A DNA stretch of 64,000 bases from Microcebus murinus (taxonomy: Eukaryota > Chordata > Mammalia > Primates > Cheirogaleidae), in assembly GCF_040939455.1 (NCBI RefSeq), contig NC_134116.1, positions 41,617,400 to 41,681,399 on the forward strand, given 5' to 3'. The position numbers and the translations under genes are program-made. Under the pieces are notes generated by a model that did not search any database, was not told the origin of the DNA, and saw only the letters and a list, made by a program, of their open reading frames with translations. This document shows, in pieces, positions 38,020 to 48,816 of this stretch. Within the stretch, counting starts at the first letter, position 1; the number at the start of each line of letters is the position of its first letter.

Positions 38020-38150
38020 CTTGTTTTAAAGATGAAAAAAATAAGGACCAGAAAGGGCCCAAGGTCACTGAGTTAGTAAGTACTAAGGTAGGAATGCAAC
38101 ATATCTTACTTAGATATAAATCTTTTAATGAGTCTCATTATGAATGCTTT
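38020..38150 (-). repeat. MIR SINE fragment, antisense
   Basis: 'ttgccttgttttaaagatga', 'aaggaccagaaagggcccaa' and 'ggtcactgagttagtaagta' match the antisense MIR order (lower the background: 'ttttacagatgaggaaactg...aaggtcacacagctagtaag'). The 97-codon plus frame at 37881-38174 runs through it and is not a gene. Confidence 0.75.
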
Positions 38151-38207
38151 TCAGAGGAAAACTTTGGACAATGATTCAAGGATATAACATAAGCAGTTAA
38201 ATCATTC

Positions 38208-38563
38208 TTAACCACTTCGATATGAGCGGCAACTATAGTCGACAGCCACAGATGAAGGCGCACAGCGACTTTAGCCGACAGCGGTGATATGACTTTTCTA
38301 ATTTTTCATTTATCAAAATAAAATTGTGAACATTTAAAAATAACGTAATGAAAACATATATGTATATGTTACCTATTCTGATTTACATTAGAAGTAAAGC
38401 TGCCTGTAAAGTAAAACAAGCTTTCAGTGCTTTAAAGCTTTCCTCATCACACAAGAGCAAAACGGATTTGTCGTCAATGCACAGCACAAACTATCGTGCA
38501 GACTATGAGTGCTGGCTGTGGGCAAGGTTTCGCAGCCGGTGAGTGTGGTACCGAAGTGGTTAA
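38208..38563. mobile_element. Non-autonomous piggyBac-like element with TTAA ends
   Basis: The 348-bp interior (38212-38559) is bounded by TTAA on both sides (38208-38211 and 38560-38563). The outermost sequence forms a perfect inverted repeat: left 'ttaaccacttcg', right 'cgaagtggttaa'. Subterminal regions are GC-rich with repeated 'cgacagc'/'gacagc' motifs at the left (38242-38285) and 'gcagccggtgagtg' at the right, unlike the AT-rich core and flanks. TTAA target duplication is the hallmark of piggyBac transposition. It has no room for transposase; the 64-codon frame at 38348-38542 is chance. I recall short npiggyBac families from mouse lemur with this type of terminus, which supports the lemur assignment. 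Confidence 0.9.
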
Positions 38564-38569
38564 TAAATC

Positions 38570-38974
38570 ACTTATACATTTAGATTTTCAGGCCGGGCGC
38601 GGTGGCTCATGCCTGTAATCCTATCAATCTGGGAGGCTGAGGCGGGCCGATTGCTTAAGGTCAGGAGTTCAAAACCAGCCTGAGCAAGAGCAAGACCCCC
38701 GTTTCTACTATAAAAATAGAAATTAATTGACTAACTAATATATATAGAAAGAATTAGTCGGACATGGAGGCACATGCCTGTAGTCCCAGCTACTCGGGAG
38801 GCTGAGGCAGCAGGATTGCTTGAGCTTGAACCCAGGAGTTTGAGGTTGCTGTGAGCTAGGCTGACACCATGGCACTCACTCTAGCCTGGGCAACAAAGCG
38901 AGACTCTGTCTCAAAAAAAAAAAAAAACAAAAAACAAAAACAAAAAAAAAACAACTTATACATTTAGATTTTCA
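38570..38974 (+). repeat. Lemur-type full-length Alu with 21-bp target-site duplication
   Basis: The Alu (38591-38953) starts 'ggccgggcgcggtggctcat' and contains both arms. The linker has the strepsirrhine-type text 'actataaaaatagaaattaa' followed by a TA-rich run, and the second arm has 'ttgaggttgctgtgagctag' and 'gcactcactctagcctgggc'. The tail is A-rich with C interruptions. The 21 bp at 38570-38590 recur exactly at 38954-38974 (both begin 'acttatacat' and end 'gattttca'), so the insertion is well preserved. It landed only about 10-30 bp from the right end of the piggyBac-like element. Confidence 0.97.
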
Positions 38975-39469
38975 GAGTTTTACATTTTTCATTATGAGTC
39001 CATCGGATTCAATGTCTCCTTCTCATTGTTAGAAATTATTTTCTTAGAGTTCTAAGTTCTTTAATAAGATATTAATAATTCTACCATTGTAGAAAAGCAA
39101 AAGAAATAACTCATAGTCAAAAAATCCAGATGACATTTAATAGTTTATTGATTAATATGAAAAAGAATAGGTAAAATACATGTTAATAGATTTAAAAAAT
39201 TTTGCTTAAGTTCAAGAAAATAAAAATATAATTTTTACATTTGGTACAAGATAGATTTAACACACTAAACAAATTCATTACTCAGGATGCATTAGTTCTA
39301 TAAAAATTACAAAAGTACAATAGAACGAAACATTTTTGTAAATTAATTTTGTAAAAAAATTAAAGAATAGATCTTCATGCTATTTGAATTTTTTAAGAGC
39401 ATAAGGAAGAAAGGAAGAAAGAAATGAATAAACACTTTTTAAAAATGCAGCATTCTATTTACATCCAGC
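38975..39469. other. Unassigned AT-rich stretch
   Basis: No gene or clear repeat is visible; it may be the upstream continuation of the decayed L1 that follows. Confidence 0.4.
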
Positions 39470-40445
39470 AGCATGCACAAAAAATAGACAAATTGCATTT
39501 ATAAACATATAAGCAATAATCTTTCAGAAAATATCTGTGAATAGACTTCAAAGAATACTAATGTGAATAAATGGTATTTTTACCAGAAATAAAAGTATAG
39601 CTCAAAATTACAAATTTTACTGTTGTAAATAATTCAAGATATCGAAATAGTAAAGAAATAAAATAATACTTTCTATCGATGTTTGTAAGATATTTAATAA
39701 AGTAAAGCACCAATACATGATTTAAAGTGAGTCTTACAAGTTGACATGTAGGTTGCCTCTACAACATTAGAGAAAATGTTTCCGAGCAAAATTCACCTTG
39801 AAACTTTCCTACAGAAGTCACAACCACAGCAAGAAGGACCACTGTAATTATTATTACTCAAAATTATTCTGAAAGTATGAATCAATGTGATTAATTCACA
39901 TAGAGTAAGAAGAAATATAAACTTTAAAAGTAGCAAAATCCTTTTGCTAATAATATGCTATACTTCCATTTAAAGACAATCATTTAAACAATAGAAATAG
40001 AAAAAGAAGTATGCACAATGGCTGGTTAAAAAGCAATCATACATAGACCAAAAATAAGTTAAAAAGTATTAACATAATTGAAGAAGATTTTCCACTCACA
40101 GGAGCAAAACATGTGTACAACATCCTAGGGGGGAAAAAAAGAAATATGCAAGTTCTCTACAAATAAAACTTTAAAAATGCTACTGAGGGTCATAAACCAA
40201 GATTTTAATAAAAGAGAAGACTTATCCCATTCATAGAAAGAAATACTCAATATTGTGAAACTATCAATCTCTCTAATTAATACAGTATCAATTACAAATC
40301 CAACAGCATATTTTGAGAAATAAACAATTTTAAAAGTCTGTGTAAAAATAAACATTAGAGAATAATAATAATAATTTTGACATATAATTAACACTCTAGT
40401 TATCAAAATATATGTTAAAGTTATATCAATTAAAATAGTTTGGTA
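39470..40445 (+). mobile_element. Old decayed L1 ORF2 fragment
   Basis: Sense ORF2 landmarks are recognisable towards the right: 'cccattcatagaaagaaata', 'ctcaatattgtgaaactatc', 'tacaaatccaacagcatatt' and 'caattaaaatagtttggtat', in the order of the region after the reverse transcriptase domain. The left half is weaker. No frame is open on the sense strand; the 93-codon minus frame at 40125-40406 is its shadow. Confidence 0.5.
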
Positions 40446-41420
40446 TTACAATATTAATTGACAGTTTCCTCTATCTGTAGTCTGTTTTGTGCAGCATTGT
40501 GAGATTTAATTTGTCTTCAAATTAAGTAAGGTATCCACAAGCTGATATCTTTACTATATCCACAAAATAGTCTGTCCTTTAGAAAATATTAGAAAGAGTA
40601 ACATTGTGTTCCATTTCATAGACATCATACAGATCAGGGAATATAATGTAATTTATTAGGGTTTAAGCTTTTTAGTCAAAAATCACTTTTCAATTATTCT
40701 TCCCTGGAGTAACACTCTCAGCACCGTGATTACATTTCAGTTGTTCAAGAGACTCTTTAATCACTAACAGTGTATTTTTATCATGAGATATTTACAGATT
40801 TCTGAACTGATTGACTATATTGCTTTGTAACTTGATAAATGGGGGTTTTATATAAGGCTACAGGGAGAAGTAAGGAAGACAGGCCTCTCAGCCAAGCACA
40901 GTGTGATTTAGAGCATTGATCAGGAATTTCGTTATCTTAAGAATCTAACAGCAACTCAGATGACTGAACTGGGAAAGTGGTAGTAGTTCCTTTAAACATC
41001 AGAGGCATTTGGTTCCATCTCTAGTCTTCCACTGTCACAGGACTCAGTTACTTTCTTTTCCTCTATCCATCTCTAATTGTCTTGGTTTCTGTTGCTGTTC
41101 CTAGCTGATTAACTCTCTCAACTTTACAGATAATGGTCCCATTAGTTCCTGCAGTTCCCTGTTGGACATAGCCTTTAAAAAAAAAATACTTTAGAGTGTA
41201 GATTGACTCCTTTGGGTCAGGTTACTCATAAGTGGAAAGTTTCTGTGAGAAGGACTGTGGGACCTGGCAGGCTTGTTCTCTCCAGAAAAACGTGAGAACT
41301 GTCTCAGGGAAGAAAGGTGAGTATATCAGTTGTTGGAATGACCCATATGGAAATAAATAACTCACAGTAACTTTTATTAACTATCAATTACAATTTCATT
41401 TTTTTCCAGGTGATGTATAT
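40446..41420. other. Unassigned stretch
   Basis: No gene, RNA or recognised repeat is seen. Composition is slightly less AT-rich around 40850-41330. Confidence 0.45.
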
Positions 41421-41586
41421 TTTCTTCTTCTTCTTCTCCTTCTCCTTCTTCTTCTTCTTCTTCTTCTCTTCTTCTTCTTCCTTTTCTTCCTCTTCTTCCT
41501 CTTCTTCTTCTCCTTCTCCTTCTCCTTCTTTTTCTCCTACTCCTTTCTCCTCCTCCTCCTCCTCCTTCTTCTTTTTCTTCTTTTTT
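41421..41586. repeat. (TTC)n / (GAA)n tract with CTCCTT variants
   Basis: A 166-bp pure pyrimidine tract on the plus strand is built of TTC, TCC and CTT triplets, with almost no purine. It sits exactly where the poly(A) tail of the adjoining antisense L1 should be, so it is best read as an expanded, interrupted tail. GAA/TTC tracts can adopt triplex (H-DNA) structure. The Phe/Ser-only frame at 41410-41775 is produced by this tract. Confidence 0.95.
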
Positions 41587-41998
41587 CAGAATATTACGAG
41601 AGTAAAGATGCTTTGGTTACATAAATTGCCTTTGCATCACCCGAGTCAGAGCTACAGCAATACCCACCCCCAGACTGCATGCACAGCATCCAGTAGGTGT
41701 GGATTTACCCATCCCCTCCTCTCCCCTCCCACCTGCCTGACACCCGATGAATGTTACCTCCATATGTGCATATAAGTTTTGATTGATTAGTACCAATTTA
41801 ATAATGAGTACATGTGGTGTTTGTTTTTCCATTCTTGTGATACCTCACTTAGAAGAATGGGCTCCAGTTCTATCCAGGATAATCCAATAGGTAGTTCACC
41901 ATTTTTTATTGCTGTGTTGTCCTCCATGGTATACATATAGCACATTTTGCTAATCCACTCATGTATTCGTGGGCACTTGGGTTGTTTTCACATCTTTC
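41587..41998 (-). mobile_element. Antisense L1 3' end, 5'-truncated
   Basis: On the minus strand this is the end of ORF2 plus 3' UTR. Landmarks on the plus strand: 'tgcctgacacccgatgaatg', 'catatgtgcatataagtttt', 'accaatttaataatgagtac', 'cattcttgtgatacctcac', 'tccatggtatacatatagca' and 'ttgggttgttttcacatctt', the last being the antisense of the KMWKQPKC region. The 71-codon minus frame (41617-41832) is 3' UTR rather than ORF2. The 3' UTR is of the same type as at 9.1 kb. The copy ends in a GAA-rich tail. Confidence 0.88.
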
Positions 41999-42739
41999 CT
42001 AAATTCTTTTCTAGAGAACACCATAGTTTATTTTGGAAATTACTTGCAATCAACCCCATATAATGCATAACAGATTTTAAGTTTTATGCTTCACACTTTA
42101 TTTTCTGATATTTTTGAATGATGTTAATTTTTGTTTTCATAGATTAAGTAACTTTAGTGTCCATAAACAAGTTACCGCTACATGGTATGTATTATTTTAA
42201 TTTATGTCACCTATTAATGTGGTACTTTTCTATAGTCATAAATGTATATTTTATCTGAATTGATACTATAAAATGTATATGCTTTATATATTTAGAGTAG
42301 CAAATTGGTACCACAGTTCAATATGTAAAATTACTGATCTATTGCATTAACAATTCCAAATCCAGAAAAAATTTTTACACAAATATCTGAACACATGCAC
42401 AAATGTGCACAATAGAATTTTTGTGTACAGTACCAGAATAGGAAAAAATTAAGTATCTGTAAGTGGAAATGGGTAACCATTGTAACCATATGCTGGAAAT
42501 CTATATAGATTCTAAAATGAATTAGGTATGTTTATAAGTATTAATTTAAATGTATTGCCAATACAGAGATCTCTGCATGCACCTATATATATGAAAATAA
42601 TGGTCTCTTTCACAGCCTACCTTTAAAATGATTGTTTTTGAGGTGTGGAGTAAAGTGTGAGAGGAAGGGGTGTGATGAGAAACTTTTATTTTTTATTTTA
42701 CAAACTTACACTTTTATGAGGAGATATGTATAAATTTTG
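41999..42739. other. Unassigned AT-rich stretch
   Basis: No gene or recognised repeat is visible between the two antisense L1 copies. Confidence 0.45.
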
Positions 42740-45060
42740 TATAGATTTTTTAACTTTTTAATAAGTTTATAATATACATAAAAATGCACAAACTATAAAT
42801 TTTTAGCTTATTGAATTTGTAAAAGACAAGAATGCACCCATGTGTCTAGAGCCTGGAAAGAGAAATGGAACATTACTAGCACTGCAGAAAGTCTCTCTCA
42901 TGCCTCTTCCTAAGCAATATCTCCAAAATCTTAACCACCATCCTGATTTTTAATACCACTGATACATTTTGTCCTTTTCTCTGAACTTTATAGGTAGGAT
43001 ATTTCAGTAGATATGCTTGTTCTGGCTCTTTATGATGTTGTATTTAACATAAACTCGTTCAAAATCCATGCTATATAATATACAATAGTGTAAAAATACA
43101 CTTTATCCATTTAACTGCTAAAAAACATTGGGTTGTTTCCAATTTCTGGCTATTACAAATAGTGCTGCTGTGAACGTTCTGTGTGTTTCTTTTACAGAAC
43201 AGATGTACACATTTCTGTTGGCTATATACCTAAGAGTGCAACTGCTGGGTCATAAGGTATGCATTTGTTCAGCTTTTATAGATCCTAGAAAATAGTTTTC
43301 GGAGTGGTTTTTTAATTTAAATTCCTACTAGCAATGCATGGGAGTTACAGTTGGTACAAATTCTTGCCAATACTTGGTATATTTTCAGTTCTTTTCATAT
43401 TGCCTATTCTGGTATTAATAGTTGTGCATTGATATTTTATTTTTGGTTTTAATTTTCATTTCCTTTATGACAAGAAAAAGCAAAGCACATTTTCATTCAC
43501 TTAATACCTATTTAGATAATCATCTTTTGAGATATATGTTCAAGTCTTCTGCCTACTTTCTTTTGTGATGGTTCCTTTTTCTTATTGATTTGTAACATTT
43601 TGTTACATATACTGATATGAGTGCTTTGTCAAATATATGCAATAAAAGTATTTTTCTACTCTATAATTGTTTTTTCATTATGTTAATGATGTCTTTTGTT
43701 AAACAAAAATTCTTAATATTAGTGAAGCTAATTTTGTCAACTTTTTGTTTACCATTAGTACATTTTGTATACTAATTAATAAATACTTTTTAAATTCAAG
43801 ACATAAAGTATTCTACTTTTTTCTAAATGCTTTATTATGTTAAATTTTCTGTTCAAATCTGCAAACTACCTAGAATTGACTTTTATGTATTGTGGGAGGT
43901 CAAGATTTCTTTTTTTTTCTTGCCTGTGTGGATATCCAATTGACAGAGTCCCATTTATTAAAGAGTCCATTATTTCTTCAAAATACTACATTTTCAAATC
44001 TTTCTTATGTAAAATATAAAGAGATGTACAGTCTATTTGTACAGTCTACAGTATAGTTTATTTTTACTCTATTTACTATAGTCCACTGGTCTATTTGATT
44101 TCTCTAGTATGGTACCAAACTGTCTTAATTGCTATAGCTTTAAAATAAGCCCTTGTTTCTCATACCCTAATTTTATAGTTTGATCTTTTACAGAAAGTTT
44201 TGGCTCTTCTTGAAATTTTGAGTTTTAATAGAAATTTTAGAATTTACTTATAGATTTTCATGTAAAACTTACTGGCCTTTATTGGTACTGAATTGAATGT
44301 AAAGATCATTGAAGAGGATAGGCATGTTCCTTCCCATATGTCAACATGATGTCAACTTCCATTTATTTAGTTCTCTTTTAATTTTGATTACAATTTTCAA
44401 TATATAGGGCTTGAACATATTTTATTACGTTTATTCATAAGTACTCAAGATTCCTAAGCTATTTTAAATTACATTACTTTTCACATTTATCTTCTATTTG
44501 GTGTTATAGAATATACATGTATACACACATATATACAATATGTACATATATATATGCAGAAAAAATACACTTGTGCATTGACTTCATATTCAGTGACATA
44601 ACTAAATTAATTTATTCATTCTAATAGTGTTTAAATTTCTTTGAATGTCTACGTATACAGTCATGTCACCTGTGGGGAAAAACAGTTTTATGTCTTTCTT
44701 TCAAAGCTTCGTAAATTTGATTTATTTCTCTCTACTAATTACACTGGTTAGGAAGCCTAGCACAATGTTAAACAGGCATATTGATAGTGGCTATTCTGGT
44801 ATCAGTTCTGAACTCAATGGACAGTTACCAATACTTCGATGGTAATTATGATGTTTTCTGTACAATTTTTTATCTTTATTTCCAGGAAAAATAAGCTTTA
44901 TTTCTTTGTTTTCCAGAATAAATACTATTAGAAGGATCTCATAGATAATGGCACTTTCTGATATATTTTGGTAATGACTTGACTTCCATTTTTAACTTTT
45001 AGTTTTATTATATGTTTATGCCTTCTTTGGTTTTATTAGTGTATCAGTAGGGAATTAAGA
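42740..45060 (-). mobile_element. Old antisense L1 (L1M-type), about 2.3 kb
   Basis: Left to right: antisense 3' UTR ('gaatgcacccatgtgtctag', 'ccaccatcctgatttttaat'), then 'ctttatccatttaactgct', 'gggttgtttccaatttctgg', 'tattacaaatagtgctgctg', 'gagtgcaactgctgggtcat', 'ttcaagtcttctgcctactt', 'cttaattgctatagctttaa', 'tcaacttccatttatttagt' and 'tggttaggaagcctagcaca'. That is the antisense order of the C-terminal half of L1 ORF2. Stops and indels are frequent, and it is of similar age to the copy at 10.3-12.4 kb. The small plus frames at 43837-44019 and 44645-44845 are antisense to ORF2. Confidence 0.82.
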
Positions 45061-45689
45061 AAAATGATATCGGGGTTGATAGCAAAAAGACATTTTAAAA
45101 TGAAATATTACTTTAAATATTAATGATGATAAGAAAATATAATTTATCATAAAAATATATTTGTTCACTAAGATTTGCTGGATAATTTGCTTATGCCTTT
45201 TGTCAAATAAATTTCTAAAAATCAAATTCTTACCTAATAATAAAACTAAAAAATTAATAAAACTAATAAATAATAAATAAATAAAACTAATAAAATGACA
45301 TTCATATGTATAGATACTCAATAATATTGCTCCCTCAAAGGAATATTTCTCCTTTTACATTCATGAAATTTGTAAACCACTTTTTCGCCAAAAATCAATG
45401 TATTTTTTTCAGACTGATACTGTTTGTCAAACATAATGATGATAATAACAAGTCAAGGAGTAAAAGAAGATAGAGGAAGAGGAGGAGGAGGAGGGGGAAG
45501 AAGAAGAAAATTGATTAAAAAACTATGCCACATGCTCAGAATATGGTAAATTTTATGTTTTCCCCAGCAAGGTGGTAAGAAACAGCAACATTTTTCAGTG
45601 ACTCTTCTCTATATTTTATGTAAACCTTTTTTTAGTTACTTATCAATATCATTATACAATTAAAAAATTAAATATTGTATTTTTCTGTT
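45061..45689. other. Unassigned AT-rich stretch with a GA-rich tract
   Basis: Short 'aaataataaataaataaaac' iterations lie at about 45262-45295, and a purine run of GGA/GAA units lies at 45471-45509. No gene is supported; the 88-codon minus frame at 45055-45321 is AT-driven. Confidence 0.5.
45471..45509. repeat. (GGA)n/(GAA)n purine tract
   Basis: A 39-bp run of GGA units passes into GAAGAAGAA. It is the same repeat class as the TTC tract at 41.4 kb but in the opposite orientation. Confidence 0.9.
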
Positions 45690-46060
45690 TCAGGATTTCC
45701 ATTTGTTTCTTTTATATAGTTTCTACTTCTCTGTAGAGATGTCCTATCTTTCACTTATAGCTTATACATTACTAACACAATCTTGAGCATAATTATAGCA
45801 ACTATTTTAAAATTCTTGTCTGCTAATTCCATCAACTGGGTCATCTCACGCTTGGACTCATTCATTGCCCTTTCTTTTATAACAGTTTTCATTTTTCTGT
45901 TTTTATTCATTTCCTCATATATCAAAGAATTATGAATTATGTTTTGGATATGATATATTGTATAAACTCTGGATTCATTTATGTTCTTCGAGAGAGGTTT
46001 TTTTTCCCCCCTTAAACTGATAGTTGACTTGGCTGAACTCAAATTCCATAAGGTGGGCAG
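45690..46060 (-). mobile_element. Antisense L1M 5' region fragment
   Basis: 'ggatttccatttgtttcttt', 'atagtttctacttctctgta', 'gagcataattatagcaacta', 'ttgtctgctaattccatcaa', 'ctgggtcatctcacgctt' and 'aactctggattcatttatgt' follow the well-known antisense order of the 5' UTR/ORF1-upstream part of L1M/HAL1 elements. It is a partial parallel of the stretch at 49.6-50.2 kb. Confidence 0.7.
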
Positions 46061-46388
46061 CAGCTTAAGTTCTATTCCCTTTCATTCAGCTTTTGCTAGA
46101 TGATTGAAATCTCTGTGCATGTGAGGATCAAGATTGAGGGACACATCTGGGGAGAATTTATATACACAATTTGGTGTTCTTTCTATTTTAACATATTCAG
46201 TAAATGTGGAGAGAAGAATGGGGTTTTAGACTGTATGCTCAACTTGAAGAGTTTTTCTGTAAGTGGCTGAGAGTGTTCTCCAAATTACCTGATTTCTCAT
46301 GTGTTTAATTTCTGCAGGACAAAGACATTTGGAAAAATATAGTCTTGCTTCAGTTGCCTAGATAATTCACAGTTTTCGTTTTCTTCAT

Positions 46389-46931
46389 AAAAATGCAATC
46401 CCATTGCTGGGCATCTACCCAAATGATCCAATGACACTCTACAAAAAAGACACCTGCACTAGAATGTTTATAGCAGCACAATTCATAATAGCAAGGCTGT
46501 GGAAACAGCCCAAGTGCCCATCAATCCAAGAATGGATTAATAAAATATGGTATATGTATACCATGGAGTACTATTCAGCTCTAAGAAACAATGGTGATAT
46601 AGCACATCTTATATTTTCCTGGTTAGAGCTGGAACCCATACTACTAAGTGAAGTATCCCAAGAATGGAAAAACAAGCACCAGATATATTCTCCAGCAAAC
46701 TGGTATTAACTGAGTAGCACCTAAGTGGACACATAGGTACTACAGTAATAGGGTATTGGGCAGGTGGGAGGGGGGAGGGAGGCGGGTATATACATACATA
46801 ATGAGTGAGATGTGCACCATCTGGGGGATGGTCATGATGGAGACTCAGACTTTTGGGGGGAGGGGGGGAAATGGGCATTTATTGAAACCTTAAAATCTGT
46901 ACCCCCATAATATGCCGAAATAAAAAAAATG
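46389..46931 (+). mobile_element. Young lemur-type L1 3' end with open ORF2 C-terminus
   Basis: The ORF2 C-terminus remains open from 46395 to the stop at 46707-46709: AIPLLGIYPNDPMTLYKK, TRMFIAAQFIIARLWKQPKC, then QEWINKIWYMYTMEYYSALR, NNGDIAHLIFSWLELEPILL and SEVSQEWKNKHQIYSPANWY. The 3' UTR contains a G-rich block ('gggcaggtgggaggggggag'), 'gtgcaccatctgggggatgg', 'aaatgggcatttattgaaac' and 'gtacccccataatatgccg', then poly(A). The intact frame and low divergence mark it as one of the youngest L1 copies here. A short 'aaaaatg' on both sides (46389-46395 and 46925-46931) may be the target duplication but is A-rich. It lacks the endonuclease and reverse transcriptase domains. Confidence 0.93.
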
Positions 46932-47755
46932 AAATTTCATTGTCATTTCTGTGTATTGCAACTAGACAAATAATTATATTTCCCAGTGTCTCTTAAAGAA
47001 AGGACTGATTCTTTGATACAATTCTCAGAAAAAAATTCGCACCCTTCTTTCATACTTCCCATCTTGACTGAAATACAGTCATGATGTCTGGAATATTTGA
47101 GCAGCCATATTTTTACAAAAGCAAAGGGTACAATTTGAGCAAACCAGCATGAGAATGAATATCGCAAGCTAAGAAGTAAAGCAGAAAGATAGAAGCAGCA
47201 CAAGCATGATTGACACAATTGAATTAATCAGGCATTCTTGGACACCAATCTCTGGACTTCTTATGTGAGGAACAGCAAACCCTATTTGTTGGTCTATTAT
47301 TGTGGTTTGGTGTTCCATTTCCTGCAGTCGATGAAATCATAATAGACACAACTATCTGTTTCTAACTTCCAGCCTCTTTCCCCCAACAATAAGTATTATC
47401 TCATTGGGGAATTCATATTTATTAGTGCAAAATTGGTGTCTTAATGTATTAATACTACACTTTTATGTGAAGTCACTCATTATTATTTTGTCACTGCTAA
47501 TAGTTAAAATATCCAAGTTTTGAAGAATCATTTTATACACTAGGAAGGATTTGAGGTTATTTATAAAATATGATTGCCCTAATGGACTTACATTTCTCCT
47601 ATACTTTTGCAAGTAGTAGATAAAGAAGTGAATTTGGAGTTAGCACGTAATTTATTCATGTAAAAATGATGATTCAGGTAACTAATGCATATTTGTCTCT
47701 TTGAAAAAACAAACAGACCATAAAATGAAGCACATAAGCAAGTAGCAGTAATAAT
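46932..47755. other. Unassigned stretch
   Basis: No recognised repeat and no gene; the 91-codon minus frame at 46943-47218 has no familiar domain. Confidence 0.45.
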
Positions 47756-48086
47756 AAAAACAGTTAAAACCGGCCGGGCGCTGTGGCTCACGCCTGTAAT
47801 CCTAGCTCTTGGGAGGCCGAGGCGGGCGGATTGCTCAAGGTCAGGAGTTCGAAACCAGCCTGAGCAAGAGCGAGACCCCGTCTCTACTATAAATAGAAAG
47901 AAATTAATTGGCCAACTGATATATATATAAAAAATTAGCCGGGCATGGTGGCACATGCCTGTAGTCCCAGCTACCCGGGAGGCTGAGGCAGAAGGATCAC
48001 TCGAGCCCAGGAGTTTGAGGTTGCTGTGAGCTAGGCTGACGCCACGGCACTCACTCTAGCCTGGGCAACAAAGCGAGACTCTGTCT

Positions 48087-48136
<50 letters not shown>

Positions 48137-48146
48137 AGTTAAAACC
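47756..48146 (+). repeat. Young lemur-type Alu with 48-A tail and target-site duplication
   Basis: The Alu (47772-48130) starts 'ggccgggcgctgtggctcac' and carries an intact lemur-type linker ('tagaaagaaattaattggcc' followed by 'aactgatatatatataaaaa'), second-arm text 'gccgggcatggtggcacatg' and the terminal 'gcaacaaagcgagactctgt'. The tail is an uninterrupted run of about 48 A (48088-48135), a sign of youth. 'aaaaacagttaaaacc' occurs at both 47756-47771 and 48131-48146 as the target-site duplication. CpG sites are better preserved than in the other Alus. The 122-codon minus frame at 47588-47956 crosses it and is not a gene. Confidence 0.97.
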
Positions 48147-48589
48147 ACTGTCCTAATTGAATTTTAAATTTAATATAAAATTTAAAAGATAGATAAAAAA
48201 CTAATCTTGAAATAAAATACAAAGAACTAGTAGCTCAATCAATTTTCAGCATGTAAAATGACTCTTGAAATTGCAACTCGACATCAGACTATACTTATTT
48301 TAATAACTTACTGTTTCACAAAAGCAAGGTGTTTATTTTTAATGTTCAAGAAAGAGATAGAATAAACTGCTTGTATTTTCTGTTTTTAATTTTGGAATGT
48401 CTTCCACCTCTCACTTAGTGACATTAGTTTTCTTCCATCTGTTGGAAAACTAAATAAAATATGAGCTGTTGTCCATTATGCTTTGTAGAAATGGCAAATG
48501 CAAACACATTGCCCACTCTTTTCAGTATTGTGCCTTTTTATTTTTTAGCTCATGTGTTTACATTTAACAAATTTCAACATTTATATTAA
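48147..48589. other. Unassigned AT-rich stretch
   Basis: No gene or recognised repeat is visible. Confidence 0.45.
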
Positions 48590-48816
48590 ATCTCACAGCT
48601 CACTGCAACGTTGGACTCCTTGGCTCAAGCAATCCTCTTGCCTCAACCTCCTGGGTAGCTAGTACTACGGCAGGTGCCACCATGCTCAGCTAATTTTTTT
48701 GTTGTAGAGATGGGATCTTACTATGTTGCCCAGGCTGATCTCTGGCCTCAACAGATCCTCTCTCCTGAGCTTCCCAAAGTGCTGGGATTACAGGCATGAG
48801 CCACTGCACATGGCCT
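48590..48816 (-). repeat. Truncated antisense AluJ-like SINE
   Basis: 'agctcactgcaacgttggac', 'caagcaatcctcttgcctca', 'cctcctgggtagctagtact', 'atgttgcccaggctgatctc' and 'agtgctgggattacaggcat' are antisense Alu landmarks. The outer (right-arm) part is missing, leaving about 225 bp. Divergence resembles the AluJ-like copy at 28.4 kb. Confidence 0.9.

Noticed and set aside
41410..41775. 121-codon Phe/Ser/Pro frame
   Set aside because: It is the translation of the TTC/TCC pyrimidine tract followed by antisense L1 3' UTR; not a protein gene.
46389..46709. Functional L1 ORF2 gene
   Set aside because: Only the C-terminal ~100 codons are present; endonuclease and reverse transcriptase domains are absent.
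47588..47956. 122-codon minus-strand frame
   Set aside because: Its middle is an Alu in the antisense direction (a common artefact frame); no conserved domain.
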